Origin: Whalleya microplaca
Lineage: Eukaryota; Ascomycota; Sordariomycetes; Xylariales; Xylariaceae
Assembly (NCBI GenBank): GCA_022497155.1
Contig: MU385724.1
Location: forward strand, 496,001-560,000
DNA: 64,000 nt
Reading direction: 5' to 3'
Shown here: positions 49,173 to 60,300 of the stretch, in pieces
How positions within the stretch are numbered: the first letter of the stretch is position 1
How the letters are laid out: each line of letters opens with the position of its first letter
Program-made: the position numbers and the translations under genes
Notes under the pieces: generated by a model
Databases searched by the model: none
Seen by the model: only the letters and a program-made list of their open reading frames with translations
Told to the model about the DNA's origin: nothing

Positions 49173-51391
49173 ATGAATACTTCAAGCGTTTGCAGCTATA
49201 TACAAGCGCAGGCTACCGATGGTTGCTGGAGTCTCGCCCAGCGTTGCAATATCACGCAAGGCCAGTTCAACCAATACAACTCAGGGGCCAATATCTGTAA
49301 TAGGACTATTGTAGGCCAGTCTGTATGCTGTTCTGCTGGGCCTTTGCCGGACTTTTCCCCAAAGCCTTACGATAATGGCACCTGTTACACCTATACGACG
49401 CAGTCCGGCGATACGTGTGCTAGCATCGCAATAGCTAACTCTATGAGCACCGACAAGATCATTTCAATGAACAACGGCACGTGGGGATGGGCCGGTTGTG
49501 ATCTCCTCCAGCTCGGCCAAACAATCTGTCTCAGCGATGGCACCCCTCCCTTTCCAGCACCAGTAAATGGTGCCCTTTGCGGGCCACAAGTCAGTATTCT
49601 TCGCTTCAGTAGAGGCTCAGAGTCTGAACTTGCAATATTTTGCTGACATTTGGATAAATATTAGGTTCCTGGAACAGAACAGCCGACAAATATATCGTCA
49701 AACAAGTGGGCGACTTTGAACCCGTGCCCCTTCAATTCAAGCTGCGATAGACGGGGTCATTGTGGCAATAGCACCGAGTTTCATATACCGAAACCTTTCT
49801 ACACAGGGTAATGAACCACCACCAGGTCTTTTTCTCCCTTTGGTTCTCCTTTGGACTTTCCAATATAGACTAACTCATGCTCACTGATCAGGCCCCCTGG
49901 AACGGCTAAGTCCGGGACTAACGGATGTAGTTTTAACTGTAACAGAACTATTACTAACAGCAGCGACAGCGGCATAGGCGACGAAGATGGTGATGACGAT
50001 GAGAAAGAAGACTTTGTGGTTTGTGACTATGGTCTTGCATTTAGCAGCCTTGATGACCTCTCATCCAAAGCCGGAGGACTTCGAACGGATTGCATATCAG
50101 TTTATACACTCCGGGTGCTGATCGACATGCTGAACGTGGCTTATTCGAACTACACTGACGTGGATAACGGATATGACGACATGTTCGGCTACTACGTTTC
50201 CTATATAACGAAACTGGTGCCGTCTATCCTGGAAAAGAATTTGATCTGGGATGGGAGCACTACAGGGCTGGACACTATTACCGGGCAGGACTCGACAATT
50301 CCCAAAGTTGGCCCAGTCATGAGTTGTGAGTTCTGAGATCATTCTGCGATAGCAACTTGAAGGACTGAGGACAGGCGACACTAACACAATTTCCTTCCCA
50401 GACTTTGACTGCAAGCTGGGCGACGGCACCCAGATCCCCTGTTCCGATGTCAGCAACACGTATGAGCGGACGATGAAGGATAACCCGACGGATATGAAAA
50501 TGACCGACGAAGACGGATATACCAAGGCACTAGTCAATGCCGGCCTGGCGCCGGATTGGGTGATGTTGGGCGATTACGAGATTGACCGGCCTCTTGATGA
50601 TGCAAAAGGGGCGGACGGCCCAACATACGGGGGGCACGGGATCGACAAGGTCATTGAAGAAAAACGTGGGGGGATTCGTACGTTTCCCTTAAGGTTCACG
50701 AGTGCCCCCGTCAAAAATTCGTCGCTCATAGTACCAAATCCTAAGGACGTGGTTACTAAGGGTCTCGGAAGCATCGAGGATTTGCATACGAGTATGGAGG
50801 CTACCATGTTGGACATCATTTCGGGCAACTGGGTGGGAGGCGCCATGTCTGACGCGGTTCAAGCCTATAGTATCCCCGTGTTTATGCTTTTACAGGCAGT
50901 CGATAGCATGGCGCAGGCTAAGCAGCTCGGACAGCAGGAGGAACAGCAAGAAGAGGCGGAAGAGGAAGAACGCAAGAAGAACTTCATCTTTCTTATTGTT
51001 AGTGTTGTTCTAATGGTGAGTTGTCTTCCTATTGGTTGATTTCATATGCTAATCTAACTTGCAGTTCGTCCCCATTATTGGTGAGGAAGTTGCTGCGGTT
51101 GCAGGTTTCGCCGATATCGCCCGCGCCATTGCTATTGCTGGCGAGGTTGGGAACGACGCTCTAGCAATTTACGATATAGTCCAAGATCCGAAATCTGCTG
51201 TCGTCAACATTTTTGGTATGTTAATGGGTGTCGGTGCTATTGCTAAAGTCTCGCGTGATGGGAAAGGGATTGCTTCCGTTGCTCAGATTCGGAAGGATAT
51301 GAAGCCGGATGACATCTCGTCCCTAGGCGCCATTTTCAAGGATAATGACGATAAACTGCAGAGAATCATGAAAGTTTGCAAGCATATTTAA
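49173..51391 (+). CDS. LysM/class V chitinase-like protein lacking the GH18 domain
   Basis: Five exons, join(49173..49589,49665..49807,49892..50325,50402..51015,51065..51391), 644 aa. The order is a degenerate LysM (SVCSYIQAQ...VGQSVCCSAG), a clear LysM (about residues 70-125: YTYTTQSGDTCASIA...GQTICLS), a hevein-like module (NPCPFNSSCDRRGHCGNSTEFH...GTNGCSFNC), then directly the C-terminal module of subgroup C chitinases (VVCDYGLAFSSLDDLSSKAGG...MAQAKQLGQQEEQ...FVPIIGEEVAAVAGFADIARAIAIAGEVG). The roughly 350-aa GH18 barrel expected between them is absent; an acidic linker GDEDGDDDEKEDF replaces it. The ATG has good context (GCCACCATGA) but starts after a signal-peptide-like segment. All introns are GT-AG. 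Chitin hydrolysis is not expected; binding or an antagonism role is inference. Confidence 0.82.
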
Positions 51392-52102
51392 AGAATGGCT
51401 AGCTTCTAATTTGAAGTACCTTGGTTATAGTGGACCTAAGGATTGTTATCATGTAGCTGTAACGAAGCCGTTACCACAGGTCTTGATTTGAGATAACAGA
51501 AAACGTGGAAAGTAAAATACTTAGATTAATCGCTGGCTAGCAAAGAGAGACTATCTAAGGGACAGCGAAACACAATCTTTTTATATCTGAATAGCTTCCT
51601 AGTAAATGGGACTTGGACGCCAAGCCACTATCCCTCTTGGCGACCATAAATCACGTGGTAGCTGGTTGCGGGGATATTCAGGAATGGGTGGTTGTAACAG
51701 TAGCAGTAGATGAGGATTACAACAGGAGCAGCTACAAGCTGAATAATTATGTGTTAGGATTCTTTGTTTGGCTTCATGTGTATAGATGTTATCTCCGAAC
51801 AACCTTTTAGTCAGTTCTTCGTGCAACAACTGTGCTATTTAGCTACCTCGTACGTTCACCTCATGACAATATGGAGAGGAGCAATCGTGGCGAACATTCT
51901 GAGCACAGTATATTCCATACCCGCGTCCTTTACAAGCCAATTTTGGTCATAATCAAATATCGATTCCAATTGGAGTTGGGCAAGCTTGCGAAGATGCTCG
52001 AGGTTGCCATCTGCTAATAAATTGGTTGATTGGGTGACATACAAGGCGTCTTGCGGTCTTTGGATGAAGCCAGCCTTTCAAGACCTCAACATACTATTAT
52101 AA
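51392..52102. other. Convergent intergenic with a repeat remnant
   Basis: 3' regions of two convergent genes. It holds dispersed repeat family B copy 2 (51749-51875). No gene. Confidence 0.5.
51749..51875 (+). repeat. Dispersed repeat family B, copy 2 (LTR-like)
   Basis: It starts TGTTAGGATT and contains GTTCTTCGTGCAACAACTGT then GCTACCTCGTACGTTCACC, matching 6349-6500 with mostly C/T changes. See copy 1. Confidence 0.55.
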
Positions 52103-53053
52103 TTAAAGCTCATAATCCTCAAAACTCTCAGCCAAACTGATTAGGCCTTGGACACCGAGGTCGTCTTTAGTAAGTACCGTCTTCCCATTCGCAGACCAGC
52201 TCTTATCCCCGACGGCTGCCCAATACCTCCACATCACTCCAAGAACATCTGCATACTTGCCCCAAAGCGCGTGCAACAACTCCACGGAGACTGGCACGCT
52301 GATGGCCTTTACCCCCTTTACCTTCGCCCATATCTGCAGCGACTCCTCCGCTGTCACAACCTCGACATGCGCCATGACAATATTCCCTTTGGTCTTATCT
52401 GGTTGCTCGAGTATGGGCTTTACGAAAGGACCCAAATTGCGCCTCACGTCACCGATGGTATAGATCGGCGTGTCGGGCGGGTGTGTAGTGAATTGTACGT
52501 ACGAATGTGCCGTAGGGATCAAGTACATTGATAAGGGATCATACGAGTAGTTGCTGTGGTACTGCGTGATGAAGATGAACGTCGTCTTGGCTGCGAGGTC
52601 ACTGTGCGAGCGGATGAACTCATCCACCTGGCTCTTGCCGGCGAAATTCGGTAGGAAGAATTGACCGCCACTGACCTCAGAAGCGTTGGGAAGCGTGCTC
52701 CAGATAAAATGCTGTAGACTTGTTGTATCTAAGGCAGCCTGTGCTATGTTTTTGCCCTGCGATGCCTCGACACGAATGGCAGTTTCGATATCGTGTTCGC
52801 CCAACAGTCGAACAAAGTCAGTGACGCCATACACGGCATAGGAGCCAGCAAATGCATCCTTCAGCGATGCTAGGTCGCTAATGTCAGCTCCTACTACTTC
52901 GACTCCTTTATCCTTTAATTCCCGAGCTTTTGGACTGTTTGGGTTTCGTGTTAGTCCACGGAGCTTATAATTGGTATCGCTAGCAAGAGCTGCTATCACC
53001 GTGCCTCCTTGTGTGCCAGTAGCTCCAACAACAGTGACTAGTTTAGGAGACAT
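52103..53053 (-). CDS. NmrA-like NAD(P)-binding oxidoreductase
   Basis: 316 aa from the ATG at 53053 in one exon. An upstream ATG at 53095 would add 14 residues, but family members start at the Rossmann strand, so I use MSPKLVTVVGATGTQGG. The GATGTQGG dinucleotide-binding motif, KLRGLTRNPNSPKA and ASLKDAFAGSYAVYGVTDF match the HSCARG/NmrA class of atypical short-chain dehydrogenases, many of which sense NADPH or lack catalysis. QHFIWSTLPNASEVSGG follows at about residue 125. It lies 1.25 kb downstream of the PKS on the same strand, so it could be a cluster tailoring or regulatory protein. That link is inferred from position only. Confidence 0.88.
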   Translation of the reverse strand: MSPKLVTVVGATGTQGGTVIAALASDTNYKLRGLTRNPNSPKARELKDKGVEVVGADISDLASLKDAFAGSYAVYGVTDFVRLLGEHDIETAIRVEASQGKNIAQAALDTTSLQHFIWSTLPNASEVSGGQFFLPNFAGKSQVDEFIRSHSDLAAKTTFIFITQYHSNYSYDPLSMYLIPTAHSYVQFTTHPPDTPIYTIGDVRRNLGPFVKPILEQPDKTKGNIVMAHVEVVTAEESLQIWAKVKGVKAISVPVSVELLHALWGKYADVLGVMWRYWAAVGDKSWSANGKTVLTKDDLGVQGLISLAESFEDYEL

Positions 53054-53371
53054 ATGTAGAGTTTGAATGGGACTTTCTCTTTCAGGAGAAAACATTAAGT
53101 GCTGTTGGTAAAAGTAGGCGCGTTCTTGGATTTTTCATTGCTGGTGACTAGAGCGTATATGTGCTCCCCTTTATATGTGCTAATTATTGATCCTTAGCAT
53201 CCCATAATCTATGTTCCAGTGAGATCGGTATACTATCTCGTGTTAATTATGACACATGCTGGGGCAAAATAGTGCCCGCAATGCTACACTGCTGAGAAAG
53301 CTCCCTGTGTGAGTGCCACTACTTTGTTGCAGCAGACATGCAGTGCTACTCCACTTTCGCTAGACGGGATA

Positions 53372-53838
53372 CGAAACGCTTATTTTGACGGTATAATTTA
53401 TTATTCTGACGGTGGTTAAGGCTTCAGGAGGTATACCTACCTCTCGGTACAATTTATTAGTAAAGGTATGTACCTTTTTTAATTTACAACTTTTTAATCC
53501 GTTTATTGCTTTGAAGCTATTAACGTAGTTAAATTTGCGGCTTTAATTTTATTGCTTGCAAAGTCTGATTTATTGTTAAAAACTTTAATAAAATTTGATA
53601 CGAGTATACGCATTGAAACTTAATAAAATGAACTAAAGCTCGTTAAGCCCTTTGCTATCAGTTGTTGTTAAAGAAGTCAGCAGTACCTTGAATGGCTATG
53701 TGAAGTATAAAAATAGTATGTCTGTTCACTAGTGAAATGTATTAAGGGATGGGTATATCTACTTTGTTACTATTTCTAGGCCAGGAAGCCTTGACTACCG
53801 TTAGAATAATAAATTATACCGTTAAAATAAGCGTCTCG
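53372..53838. mobile_element. 467-bp inverted-repeat (MITE-like) transposon
   Basis: Terminal inverted repeats of 54 bp: 53372-53425 and 53785-53838. They match at 49 of 54 positions without gaps, and all five differences are transitions. The repeat begins CGARACGCTTATTTT and contains RACGGTATAATTTATTATTC. The interior is very AT-rich and non-coding. Flanks share only GAT, so the target-site duplication is unclear. It sits between the PKS and NmrA-like genes. Confidence 0.85.
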
Positions 53839-54305
53839 GATGCGATACCATTATGGAGGCTGACATATTCCACTTCGGAACATATATGTACGGCATTAGG
53901 GCGCTGAGTAATATGCCTGTAAATCATATATTGCTTGACTGCTGTCTTCGAAGGGCGCGCAACTTATTTGACACTTCATTACTTTATTACAAATCCCTGG
54001 GTGGCGTGTAATGCTTGGATAAGTTATGGATGGGATATGATGATGTGGTATATTTTGGACCTTACTGACCATGCGGCCATGTTTCACACAGCACGCACTG
54101 CAGGTAGCTTTGTTTAGAGGAATATAGGCCTTTTAGCTACTCTTCTTCACACGAGGCCGGAAGCCCCGGGTGTCGTGTCCATTGTCTCACTATATGAACA
54201 GTCTAGCCAACTGACTTTCCTGTTCAGTCGCGAATCCGCCAAATTTCGGCAACATGTACCGTCAAGGGAACAATTGCTAGCCTTATAATTCCCTCGCCGG
54301 CTTCT
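53839..54305. other. Downstream region of the PKS
   Basis: About 470 bp from the transposon end to the PKS stop codon, presumably the PKS 3' UTR. No gene is seen. Confidence 0.4.
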
Positions 54306-57300
54306 TCAATTACGATGTAGGATATAATCGCTCTTCTCAGCCGCTAACAGACCTAATTGAGTAATGGTTGAATTTCCAAGTATCTGGACAACTGGCACCT
54401 CCGACCGAATCTCGGTTGAGAACCAATGCACAAGTTCCACAGCAACAAGTGAATCGACTCCAAAGGCGTGAGGCGGCCGATTGGTATCAATATCTTCCAC
54501 CGGAACGGCTAATGACCGTGCCAAACGCCTCGCTAGCAACGTCGCGATTACCATAGCCGCTTTGTCGAGCGACTCAGCTTCTCCAAGTTGAGAAGCAGAC
54601 GAGTCGGGCTGTACGGTGGTGCTTGTGGACTCTACGTCTTGTTCCATCTGGTACAGGTGACAGAACATTGGCATTCGCATCCATCCATGGTCTTGAACAA
54701 CACCGCCGCGCTTTACATAGGCTGGGGTTGTCAATGCACCGATAAGCTGAGTCTCCCAAGGGGAAGTGACACTCCGGCGCGGATTGCATGCATATTTCAG
54801 CATGAAATGTAGATCTTCTTCGCGCAAATACTTGTGATCAGTATATGTCATCGCTACAACTCGAGCCGCGTCGATTCGCTCTGCGATGTAGCCGATGCTA
54901 TCCAGAATCCCCAAGTCTAAGGATATGCATGGCTGCCCCTGAGAATAGCGAAGTCTCGCGAATGCGTCGAGAAATGAGCTGGCGGCAGCATAATTGCTTT
55001 GCGAGCTGGCGCCGTGAATGCCAGCAATCGACGAGAGGATGACGAAAAAGTCCATGTCAGGAGGAAGATTATGATGGAGGTTCCAGGTGCCTCTCACTTT
55101 AGGGTCGATCGAGGCCTGGAACTCTCGGAGAGTATAATCTTGGAAAATACGGTTCTGCAGCAACGGTTAGGTTGGATGAACTACAGTGTATAAATCATAT
55201 GGGGCCACTCGCCTCAATAACCATCGATCCATGTATGCAGCCTTTGATGGGAGGCATGCTCGTCCTAGCGTGTCGGAAGACAGCTTGTACAGCGTCTGAG
55301 TCAGTGATGTCGCATCTGGGAGCATACACGCAAACACCATTATTCTCGAGACTTGCGACGAGCTCCCTCGCAGCTTGAGTCTTGATGCCAGAGCGGGAAA
55401 GCAAGATAAGATGCCTTGCGCCGTGCCGAGACATCCAGGCAGCGGTGCTCCTCCCAATCCCCCCCAACCCACCAGTTATTAAATAGGTAGCGTTACTGCT
55501 AAATTCATAGTCCAACTCACTTTTTGGAATGACCTATTTACTAGTTAATCTAACCCAAGAGTACTCTTTTTAATGTGGAGTGTAAATTACCTTGATAATG
55601 TCTTCTCGCTCCCAATCGACCACAACTTTTCCGACATGTTGTCCTGTCTGGAGTAGTCTAAATGCCTCCTCAAATTCCGATAGCTTGAACACTGTGAGAG
55701 GATATGGTGCCTTATATTGCGTCTTTGACTCGTCCAGAGCTAATGATTGAACCTCATGCATTATTTTCTCCATCAAGCTCTCATTGTGCTTGCTAACAAC
55801 AGCGAGGTCAAGCGAGCAAAATGAAACATTGCGTTGGAACGGTTCCATGGGAAGGCTTTTGAATGTAGTGATATCTCGTTTGCCAATCTCAATAAACCTT
55901 CCAAATGTAGCAAGACATCTCCAGGTCTCAGTTAGAGCCTGGCCAGAGAGCGAATTCAGAACAACGTCGACGCCTTTACCACGCGTCCTTTGCATTATTT
56001 GCTGAGCAAAGGAAATGTGGCGACTTGAAAAGAATTGTTGAGCTTCGATGCCATATCGTTCCATCAAAAGCTGTTTCTTCTCGGGAGTACTGACAGTGAC
56101 ATATACTATCGCGCCAATATGCTGTGCTATCTGGACGGCAGCTTGGCCAACTGCTCCAGCTGCGGCATGGATTAGGATACTTTCGTTAGGCTTCAGCTGG
56201 GCCAAATGACATATGCCATATTGTGCAGTGGCATATGCAACGGGTATTGCGCTTGCCTCAGTAAAAGGCATGTAGTCTGGTATCTTCATAAGGTGAGAAT
56301 GTTTCGCACGAACATACGTACGAAAACTGCCATCTGTGATGCCGCACACCCTATCACCAGGACGGAAGGTTGTCCTTGAAGCCGAGCCTATCCATGTGAC
56401 GATACCAGCGAACTCCTGGCCGATGTGGTCATCCGCCACTTGATTCAAAGCAACCATGACGTCTTTGAAGTTCATCCCTGTTGCCTTAACAAGCACCTGG
56501 ACTTCATTGTCATGAAGTGTAAGTGATGGTGACGGACTCGAGACAAAATGGAATGAGTCAAGCTGCCCTGGAACAAAACGCAATTCCAGTGGATTCTCGG
56601 TCGATTCCCTCTCTTTAAATACGGCTGTTGTCTCAGGAAGTCCTCCGCTATTTTCAAAGTCTAGGAGCCTGTTGATATGAGGGGCTTCGACCACTCTGGG
56701 AATGTAGAAGGTTCCTGACTGCTCCAGTAAATCTGTCTCCAGCTGCTTAGGATGCACGTTGCAGCTTTGCTGAACAACACGCGAAATATCGGTAACGGCA
56801 GTGGGCCCTGGATGCACATTGAGATGAACGAAGCTGATATCTGGGGTTTCACGCATGATGGTTTTTCCAAACCCTGAGATCATGGATGATTCAGGCCTTT
56901 TTGGAACCTCCCCAGAGGAGTCGTTAACCCAAAATATTTTTCTAGAAGCCTTCACGATTCGCTGAAGAGCTCCAAACTGGACCTCAGTCATTTGATCCAT
57001 TATGGGATTCTCAAGTTCTATCAGCGAGATGCATTGCTCGTACGCGGAAGACATCAAGGCAAATGATTCGACCGAATGAATGTCGCAGACGTTCTTGAAG
57101 TTCGGAGCCAACCTTTTCTGCAGGGCAACAGCAACATCGTACTGCTCAGCTGTTTCTGTGATAATGACCGTCCTGGGGTTATCTACGTATTGCGTTGAGG
57201 ATGGCAAGCTGGACACCATGAGAGTCATCCCATGGCTCTCCTCAACGTCATCAGACAGCGATATTCGCAAGCCATCAAATCCGGCGCGAAACAGCGCGTC

Positions 57301-60300
57301 TTTCCAACTCTGTTTATTCAGAAGTGGTCCCGAAGTTCTGTAATCGTCCGAAGCTGTGATCTACGTAAGTAGCTGCGCGGGGCTTAAGTGGGGGTCTAGC
57401 CTACAAAGCCACCAGCCAGGGAGAACACCCGAGAAGCACGGTATAGTTGCCATTCGATGATTTGTAGGTTCCAAGAATATAAGCTGGCCACCACTATGTC
57501 ATAAATCAGCACATATGGATTCCTGGCGGTTCATCTTGAGCTCTTACGGTTTAAGTAACTTTCTAACGTTTTCCAACGTCTCTTCAATATTAGCCGTGGC
57601 ATGAAGCACCTATGAACGTCAAAATTGATCTAGGCAAGTCTAGAAAACCATATATATGATGTCTTGACTTACAGAAGCAGCAATTACAATGTCGTACGAG
57701 CTGAGATCGAAGCCTTGGCCCGCTGGATCACGTCCAATATCCAGAGTTTTAAACCTCATGTGGCTTAACAATGAAGCATACCGTCCCTGAGCCTTGACAA
57801 AGAAACTCGGTGAGATGTCAGTGAAGTCGTATCGGTTGAATCGTGGGGAAGAACCTGTGAACTTTCCTTGGCTTGAAAGGGTATCTAAGATGACGCTAGT
57901 GGTACCGCCCGTGCCTGCACCAACTTCAATGATATTGATATTGGAGTCCTTGTGTGCCAAGAGATCCATGTAAGCTGCAAGTCTATGGGATGCAAGGCTG
58001 AATAGCGGAGTTTGGTACAAACTTTCAGCAACACCGGTGTTGAACATTAGGTCAAGTGGATCGGTCTTCCCAGCGAGTATAGGTAGCAGGTTTTCCGCGA
58101 ACAATACGATATTGTTCTTTTCAGGTGAACTTGCTCTGTACTCGCTAATTAAGCGAGGACGAAGTTCGTCTTGATCGAACCCCGGCCAGTGTTCGATCAG
58201 CTCGGCTGTAGTCCCTTTTTCATGTTTGAGAAATCTCCTCGCCCATTGAACGTACTTCTGTAGATCAGGTTTTAAGATAACTGAGTCATCAGGCAGAGCC
58301 TCAAGCGCGTTAGACATAAAATGGCGGCAGATGATCTCCGTCTCCCTATCAATACCTTGGCCAGGCATACCACGCGTCTTTTGACAACAATACTCTTCTA
58401 TCTCGTGCTGGGATAAAAGGCTTATATCGGGCTTCCATTGGATCTGATGGAAAAGGGTCGTCAACTTGGGTGACTTATCTCTCTGCTGGCTGGCGATGTG
58501 AAACCCTGATAACCTACAACCGCGGAATATGACCATGGGGGTTTCTGTGACACTATCCATTGCAGTTACATCGCCATTCATGTAAGAAATGCCACGGTCA
58601 GTGATTTTACCGTAAAGAAGCATTGAGTCTTCGTCAAGTCCTCCCAATAAGCCACATGAGATGTATATATCAGAAAACCCTGTGGGAAACATGGTAGGCA
58701 AGCTGTGCCACGACTGGCGGGTAGCCGCGAAGAGTACATGTAAGAGACTATCAAGAGTCGATGGGTGAATGATGTGGTCGCGGAGCTCGTGTTTCTTCAC
58801 AAGTTGTGTCCACTTGTCGAAGGTGACTCGCCCTATAGCCTCGCTGGTTTCAGCGTTTACCGAAATTTCCTGAACTGTCTGGAAGCTCTTGCCAAAGTGT
58901 GCTCCTTGTTTGTGCAGGTCTTTATAGAACTGTACAGAGTCGATTTTGTCCCTGCAGCGTCGGCCGGCTTCTAAGAAACTGATATTGGACGCTTTAGAAA
59001 AGCAGCTATCTGTGGTACCCTCAGAAACCAGATCTGTGGCTGTATGTTGTACTACGGAAACTTGACCAGAGCAATGTAGTTTCCATTCATTTTCTGTAAC
59101 AGAGTATATCAAGAACTCCCAAGAAGGTTGACCCTTATCTGTTACGAGCCTAGCATGAGGGCGCATGTGGAGCTGTGTTTCGATTCCCTCTTCAGTGAGA
59201 GGTATAACTAAAGCACCCATGATGCTAACGTCCCTCAGCCGGTATCCAATGATGGTTGGATTCTCTACAGTAAGAGCCCGGGCACCCTCAAGGACCATTG
59301 CGAGCATACCCGCTGCTGGGTATAAAACCATACCATCCATCTACACCGTGTTAGCTCTGTGGACAAAATAAGGTACAATATCCGAAATGCAAATACCTTA
59401 TGATCTATGATCCATGGAAGATCCGACTCTCGTATTGTAAATCGCCATTTGGGCTCAAGGGGATTCCAATCAGTAGAGGGGTTTCCAAGAAGCTCATGTC
59501 GTGGTGTCTCGCGAAAACGGAGGTTTCTGGATAACCTGCTTTCAAGCCAATAGGTGTTTAAATGATTGAAGGAATAATGAGGAAGATTTACGAGCATCTT
59601 TGGCTTACGGTAACTGTTGGGGTAACTATTTGCAGCCTCAATACCGACCGGATATCCATGAATCGTGAGTCTCCCTACCATCTCCTTCGCTACCTTGATC
59701 GAAGGCGTGTTGCGGCGTAGGACATGGTCGTATACGTAGTCTTTTCTGTCGCCCAGGATTTGCTGAACAGGTTTGCGTAGTGTTGGATGGGGACCGACTT
59801 CGATCATGTAACGTGATCCTGTCGACTGCTGTCCGGACAACGATGATACCATAAGTTCAACTGCTTCGGAGAACCTTACTCTCGAAACCAAGTTTGAGAC
59901 CCAATAACTTGCCTGGAGTAAATCTTCGTTTGGCACTATCGACCTTGAAACGGATGACACGAAAATGGGTTCAGATAGGCTGGGAGTTTGTGACCTAGGG
60001 GCCAAATACCCCTCAAGACTCTCTGTGTAGCTGTCTGCGACCTGGAGCATTTGAGGCGAGTGGTAGGCGACGGGAACATCAAGTTTCCGTGCGAAGATAT
60101 TGTTGGATTGTAACCGGACAGCAAGCTTGTCGATATATGTTTCAACTCCAGATACCGTTGTGCTTTCACAACTATTGATACAGGCACATGTCAAGATGCT
60201 TTCATCTTCTTCACCAACGACAGCGACAATATGCGGCCTCAGGTCGACTTCAGACAATCCAACAGCAAGCATCCCCCCTTTAACAGAGTGTGGATCTGCG

